Of a stretch of 64,000 nt of DNA, positions 60,877 through 64,000 are shown piece by piece (positions within the stretch are counted from its first letter, which is position 1; every line of letters starts with the position of its first letter). The notes under the pieces were generated by a model. It was not told the origin of the DNA. It saw only the letters and a list, made by a program, of their open reading frames with translations, and searched no databases. Origin of the DNA: Amycolatopsis japonica (GTDB lineage Bacteria > Actinomycetota > Actinomycetes > Mycobacteriales > Pseudonocardiaceae); contig NZ_CP008953.1 in the NCBI RefSeq assembly GCF_000732925.1, positions 7,681,001-7,745,000 of the forward strand, written 5' to 3'. The position numbers were made by a program, and so were the translations under genes.

Positions 60877-61679
60877 TCGGCACGCGCCGCGAGTTCGGCG
60901 TCTGGCGGGTAGTCGACGGCCATCAACGTCAGGCCATGTGCGGGAGCGACTGCGCTGTCGCGCGTCCGGCTCTCCAAAACGTCACCCGGCCAATCGAGCG
61001 GACGTCTGCCGTCACCGACCAAGAGCAGCGCCCCCACCAGACTGCGCACCATCGAATGGCAGAACGCATCGGCGGAGACCTCGACCTCGACCGCGTGCGG
61101 CCCGGTCCGCCGCCACACGAGCCGCTGCAGCTCGCGAATGGTCGTCCCGCCTTCACGCTGCTTGCAGAACGCGGCGAAGTCCTGGAGCCCCAAGAGAGCC
61201 GCCGACGCCTCATTCATCGCGTCGACGGAAAGCGGCCGCCCCCAGGCCAAGGTGTCGTGACGCCGCAACGGATCCACGCCCCACGGCGCGTCCGAAACGC
61301 GGTACAGATAGTGGCGCCGCACTGCCGAGAACCGCGCGTCGAATCCGGGTGCCGCCACCCGGGCATCCAGCACCCGCACGTCACCCGGCAGGTACCGATT
61401 CCAGCGGTGCCGCATCCGCCCCAGGTCAGGGATGCCCTGCTCGTCCAGTTCCAGACGACCGGATCGCGTTTTGCCCGCTAAAGGCGACGCGTCGACGTGG
61501 ACCACCTGGCCCGCAGCGTGCACACCGGCGTCGGTGCGGCCGGCGACGACGACGGACTTCGGGACCGAGGCCCCTGGGGGCTGCTTCGCGAGCGCCTCTT
61601 CGAGGACTCCCTGCACCGTGCGCCGTCCGGGCTGCCGCGCCCAGCCGGAGAAATCGGTGCCGTCGTAGGAGACGTCCAA
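60846..61679 (-). CDS. truA: tRNA pseudouridine synthase A
   Basis: At least 277 residues. The catalytic aspartate is in AGRTDAGVHAAGQVVH; other TruA motifs are SYDGTDFSGWARQPG, RHYLYRV and FCHSMVRSLVGALL. It modifies U38-U40 in the anticodon arm. No ATG or GTG lies between the rplQ stop and the conserved N-terminus. I use the TTG at 61679; CTG codons at 61685 and 61748 are alternatives, and the conserved strand VRLRLDVSY suggests the true start is upstream of the TTG. A palindromic element at 61461-61490 is read in frame as S-P-L-A-G-K-T-R-S. Confidence 0.92.
   Translation of the reverse strand: MDVSYDGTDFSGWARQPGRRTVQGVLEEALAKQPPGASVPKSVVVAGRTDAGVHAAGQVVHVDASPLAGKTRSGRLELDEQGIPDLGRMRHRWNRYLPGDVRVLDARVAAPGFDARFSAVRRHYLYRVSDAPWGVDPLRRHDTLAWGRPLSVDAMNEASAALLGLQDFAAFCKQREGGTTIRELQRLVWRRTGPHAVEVEVSADAFCHSMVRSLVGALLLVGDGRRPLDWPGDVLESRTRDSAVAPAHGLTLMAVDYPPDAELAARADQTRAMRTPS
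61461..61490. repeat. 30-bp palindromic element inside truA
   Basis: Halves GGATCGCGTTTTGC and GCTAAAGGCGACGC around CC. The frame used would read TAA in the consensus; here that codon is AAA. It follows VVHVDASP, extending a loop after the catalytic segment. Confidence 0.85.
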
Positions 61680-61690
61680 ACGCAGACGAA

Positions 61691-61725
61691 CGAGCCCGCC
61701 CTCCGCAGTGGGAGTGGCGGGCTCG
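61691..61725 (-). other. Hairpin between rplQ and truA
   Basis: CGAGCCCGCC (61691-61700) pairs with GGCGGGCTCG (61716-61725). It follows the rplQ stop by 27 nt and its 3' arm ends 12 nt before the TTG used for truA, with GGAGG in the loop. It may be an attenuator of the rpoA-rplQ transcript or a translational control for truA. Confidence 0.6.
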
Positions 61726-61752
61726 TCCGGGGTGTTCGGTGCCGTCAGGACG

Positions 61753-62316
61753 TCAGTCCTTCTTGCTGTCCGCGTCCGCGGCGGGGGCCTCAGCGGCCTC
61801 GTCGGCGGCGGGAGCCTCGGTGGCCTCCGGAGCCTCGGTGGCGGCCGTGTCGGCAGCCTCAGTGGCCTCGGTGGTCTCCTCGGCGGCCGGAGCGGCAGCC
61901 TTCGGCTCGTCCTTGGCGAACTTCGTCTTGCGCGCGGCCTCGGCCTCGGCGGTGACGGTCTTCTCGGCCACCAGCTCGATGACGGCCATGGGGGCGTTGT
62001 CGCCCTTGCGCGCCATCGTCTTGGTGATCCGGGTGTAGCCACCCGGACGCTCCGCGAAGAACGGACCGATCTCGGCGATCAGCTTGTGCACGACGTCCTT
62101 GTCGCGCACGATGCGCTGGATCTGACGACGGTTGTGCAGGTCGCCCCGCTTCGCCTTCGTGATCAGCTTCTCGGCCAGCGGGCGCACCCGCCGGGCCTTC
62201 GCCTCGGTCGTCGTGATCTTGCCGTGCTCGAACAGCTGGGTGGCCAGGTTGGCCAGGATCAGCCGTTCGTGCGCGGGCGACCCGCCGAGACGGGGTCCCT
62301 TTGTGGGGGTGGGCAT
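61753..62316 (-). CDS. rplQ: 50S ribosomal protein L17
   Basis: 187 residues. The L17 core (PTPTKGPRLGGSPAHERLIL, KARRVRPLAEKLITKAKRGD, GGYTRITK) ends near residue 118. An Ala/Glu/Pro-rich acidic tail of about 65 residues follows, longer than in mycobacteria and probably disordered. It lies downstream of rpoA in the usual order. Confidence 0.97.
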   Translation of the reverse strand: MPTPTKGPRLGGSPAHERLILANLATQLFEHGKITTTEAKARRVRPLAEKLITKAKRGDLHNRRQIQRIVRDKDVVHKLIAEIGPFFAERPGGYTRITKTMARKGDNAPMAVIELVAEKTVTAEAEAARKTKFAKDEPKAAAPAAEETTEATEAADTAATEAPEATEAPAADEAAEAPAADADSKKD

Positions 62317-62390
62317 CGGTTCTCCTCGTTCAGCTCACAGCTGAAGGCCGGCGCTCCCCCACCCGACCGGTGAGGGAGCCGTAGCTGGCC

Positions 62391-63464
62391 TTACAGCTGC
62401 TCCGTCTCTGCGTAGTCCTGGCCATCGTCGTGGCCGTTGTCCGAAATTCCGTCCGTGATGCTGTCGACGCCCTCGGACCAGCCTTCACCGTCGTAGCTGG
62501 CCGCGGCCGCGGTCGGGTCGAACCCGGGCGGGCTGTCCTTCAGCGCGAGGCCGAGACCGACGAGCTTGAGCTTGACCTCGTCGATCGACTTCGCACCGAA
62601 GTTGCGGATGTCCAGCAGGTCGGCCTCGCTGCGCGAGACCAGTTCGCCGACGGTGTGGATGCCCTCGCGCTTGAGGCAGTTGTACGACCGGACGGTGAGG
62701 TCCAGGTCCTCGATCGGCATCGCGTAGGCGGCAATGGTGTCCGCCTCCTGCGGCGACGGGCCGATCTCGATGCCTTCGGCGTCGACGTTCAGCTCGCGCG
62801 CGAGACCGAACAGCTCCACCAGCGTCTTACCGGCCGACGCGACAGCGTCCCGCGGCGTGATCGACGGCTTCGTCTCCACGTCCAGGATCAGCTTGTCGAA
62901 GTCGGTGCGCTGCTCGACACGGGTCGCCTCGACCTTGTAGGTCACCTTCAGCACCGGGGAGTAGATGGAGTCGACCGGGATCCGGCCGATCTCCGCGCCC
63001 GCCTGCTTGTTCTGCAGGGCCGGAACGTAACCGCGGCCGCGCTCGACGACGAGCTCGATCTCGAGCTTGCCCTTGCCGTTCAGCGACGCGATGTGCAGAT
63101 CCGGGTTGTGCACGGTGACACCGGCCGGGGGCACGATGTCGGCGGCGGTGACCTCACCGGGGCCCTGCTTGCGCAGGTACATGGTGACCGGCTCGTCCTC
63201 TTCCGAGGAGACCACGAGCTCCTTGAGGTTCAGGATGATGTCGGTGACGTCTTCCTTCACCCCGGGAACGGTGGTGAACTCGTGCAGCACGCCGTCGATG
63301 CGGATGCTCGTCACGGCCGCGCCCGGAATGGACGACAGCAGCGTGCGCCGCAGCGAGTTGCCGAGCGTGTAGCCGAAGCCGGGCTCCAGCGGTTCGATGG
63401 TGAACCGGGAGCGGGTCTCGTTGACCGTCTCTTCGCCGAGAGCCGGTCGCTGGGAAATCAGCAT
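62391..63464 (-). CDS. rpoA: DNA-directed RNA polymerase subunit alpha
   Basis: 357 residues from the ATG at 63464 (LISQRPALGEETVNETRSRF). The N-terminal dimerisation domain has GYTLGNSLRRTLLSSIPGAA. The C-terminal domain, which contacts DNA UP elements and activators, shows RSYNCLKREGIHTVGEL and NFGAKSIDEV. An acidic tail follows. The operon order rpsD-rpoA-rplQ is standard. Confidence 0.98.
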   Translation of the reverse strand: MLISQRPALGEETVNETRSRFTIEPLEPGFGYTLGNSLRRTLLSSIPGAAVTSIRIDGVLHEFTTVPGVKEDVTDIILNLKELVVSSEEDEPVTMYLRKQGPGEVTAADIVPPAGVTVHNPDLHIASLNGKGKLEIELVVERGRGYVPALQNKQAGAEIGRIPVDSIYSPVLKVTYKVEATRVEQRTDFDKLILDVETKPSITPRDAVASAGKTLVELFGLARELNVDAEGIEIGPSPQEADTIAAYAMPIEDLDLTVRSYNCLKREGIHTVGELVSRSEADLLDIRNFGAKSIDEVKLKLVGLGLALKDSPPGFDPTAAAASYDGEGWSEGVDSITDGISDNGHDDGQDYAETEQL

Positions 63465-63591
63465 CTTTCCTAGTTCCTTTCCAAACGGCGCCCGCCATAT
63501 GACACCGAAAGGGATGGCGAAGCGGCGGCGCACTCCGGGCGCCGCCGCCCGTGCCCACATCGGGCCGGGGAAACCCCGGCCCGATGATGGA

Positions 63592-64000
63592 TCACTTCGA
63601 GTAGAGCTCGACGATCAGCTGTTCCTGGACCGGAACATCGATCTGAGCGCGCTCCGGGAGCTGGTGGACCAGCACACGGAGGTTGGACGGAACGACCTGG
63701 AGCCACGCGGGAACGGGACGCTCGCCGAACGACTCCTTGGCCGCGACGAAGGGCAGCATCGCGAACGACTTCGGCCGCACGTCGATGATGTCCCACTTCG
63801 TGACCTGGTAGGACGGGACGTTGACCTTGACGCCGTTGACCAGGAAGTGGCCGTGGCTCACCAGCTGACGCGCCTGACGGCGGGTGCGGGCGATGCCGGC
63901 GCGGTAGATCACGTTGTCCAGACGGGACTCGAGGATCTGCAGCAGGTTCTCACCGGTCTTACCGGGACGCCGGACGGCTTCCTTGTAGTACCGGACGAAC
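63592..64000 (-). CDS. rpsD: 30S ribosomal protein S4 (partial, 5' end beyond the window)
   Basis: 135 C-terminal residues are present; the N-terminal third lies past the window edge. The S4 RNA-binding domain is clear: LDNVIYRAGIARTRRQARQL, VSHGHFLVNGVKVNVPSY, and the C-terminus reads PVQEQLIVELYSK. It reads into the edge in frame (FVRYYKEAVRRPGKTGENLL). S4 is a primary 16S-binding protein. It is the first visible gene of rpsD-rpoA-rplQ. Confidence 0.96.
   Translation of the reverse strand, partial: FVRYYKEAVRRPGKTGENLLQILESRLDNVIYRAGIARTRRQARQLVSHGHFLVNGVKVNVPSYQVTKWDIIDVRPKSFAMLPFVAAKESFGERPVPAWLQVVPSNLRVLVHQLPERAQIDVPVQEQLIVELYSK

Noticed and set aside
3188..61490. The recurring peptide AFSPLNA as a conserved protein motif
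   Set aside because: It appears wherever a palindrome is translated, in unrelated proteins and in many spurious frames, so it is a product of the DNA element, not a protein domain.
1..64000. Insertion sequences, transposases, integrases, tRNA genes or prophage
   Set aside because: No transposase, integrase or phage protein was recognised on either strand, and no tRNA-like cloverleaf was noticed by eye. A tRNA search program would settle the latter.

Overview
The window is chromosomal DNA from a high-G+C actinomycete, most likely a member of the Pseudonocardiales (Amycolatopsis-like). The evidence is a bldM/whiD-type developmental pair, many GTG starts, a LAXTG-type sorting signal, and a gene order that follows the Mycobacterium tuberculosis segment from whiB3-groEL1-groES through tsaD-rimI-tsaB-tsaE-alr, nnrD-glmS, glmM-rpsI-rplM and the ESX-4 type VII secretion locus to rplQ-rpoA-rpsD. 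No tRNA, rRNA, CRISPR array or insertion sequence was recognised.

Layout. 0-3 kb: a BldM-like regulator, a helical-repeat protein and a MerR-type regulator, then divergent whiB3/whiD. 3.4-5.5 kb: groES-groEL with a CIRCE operator. 5.6-12.9 kb: lineage-specific genes, namely a HAD phosphatase, a large secreted amidase, a membrane glycosyltransferase coupled to an exosortase-like protease with a candidate surface substrate on the other strand, a small LAATG protein, and a UDP-GlcNAc 2-epimerase. 12.9-21 kb: the tRNA t6A genes tsaD, rimI, tsaB and (frameshifted) tsaE, then an alpha/beta hydrolase and alr. This run is interrupted by an opposite-strand malonyl-CoA synthetase/carboxyltransferase operon. 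21-24.3 kb: a sugar operon (DeoR regulator, xylulokinase, ABC ATPase). 24.6-27.9 kb: nnrD and glmS. 28.9-38.5 kb: two paralogous three-gene cassettes of predicted type VII secretion substrates, with a fatty acyl-AMP ligase/ACP pair and a divergent P450-like gene between them. 38.6-41.2 kb: glmM, rpsI, rplM. 41.4-59.7 kb: an extended ESX-4 locus (lipoprotein, DUF4333 protein, esxT/esxU-like pair, Hsp70-like Rv3446c-type protein, eccC, eccD, mycP, two WXG-type proteins, eccB, eccE and a partner). 59.9-64 kb: a nuclease-fold protein, truA, rplQ, rpoA and partial rpsD.

The most unusual signal is a dispersed family of 30-bp imperfect palindromes. I count 34 copies. Each has two 14-nt halves built on TTTAGC around a GG or CC centre. 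They sit alone or in clusters of two to five between genes. Eight lie wholly inside coding regions, always with an open reading frame, and three supply the stop codon of a gene. Two clusters bracket the inserted malonyl-CoA operon. I do not recognise a described family. The closest conceptual parallel is the protein-coding palindromic elements of Rickettsia.
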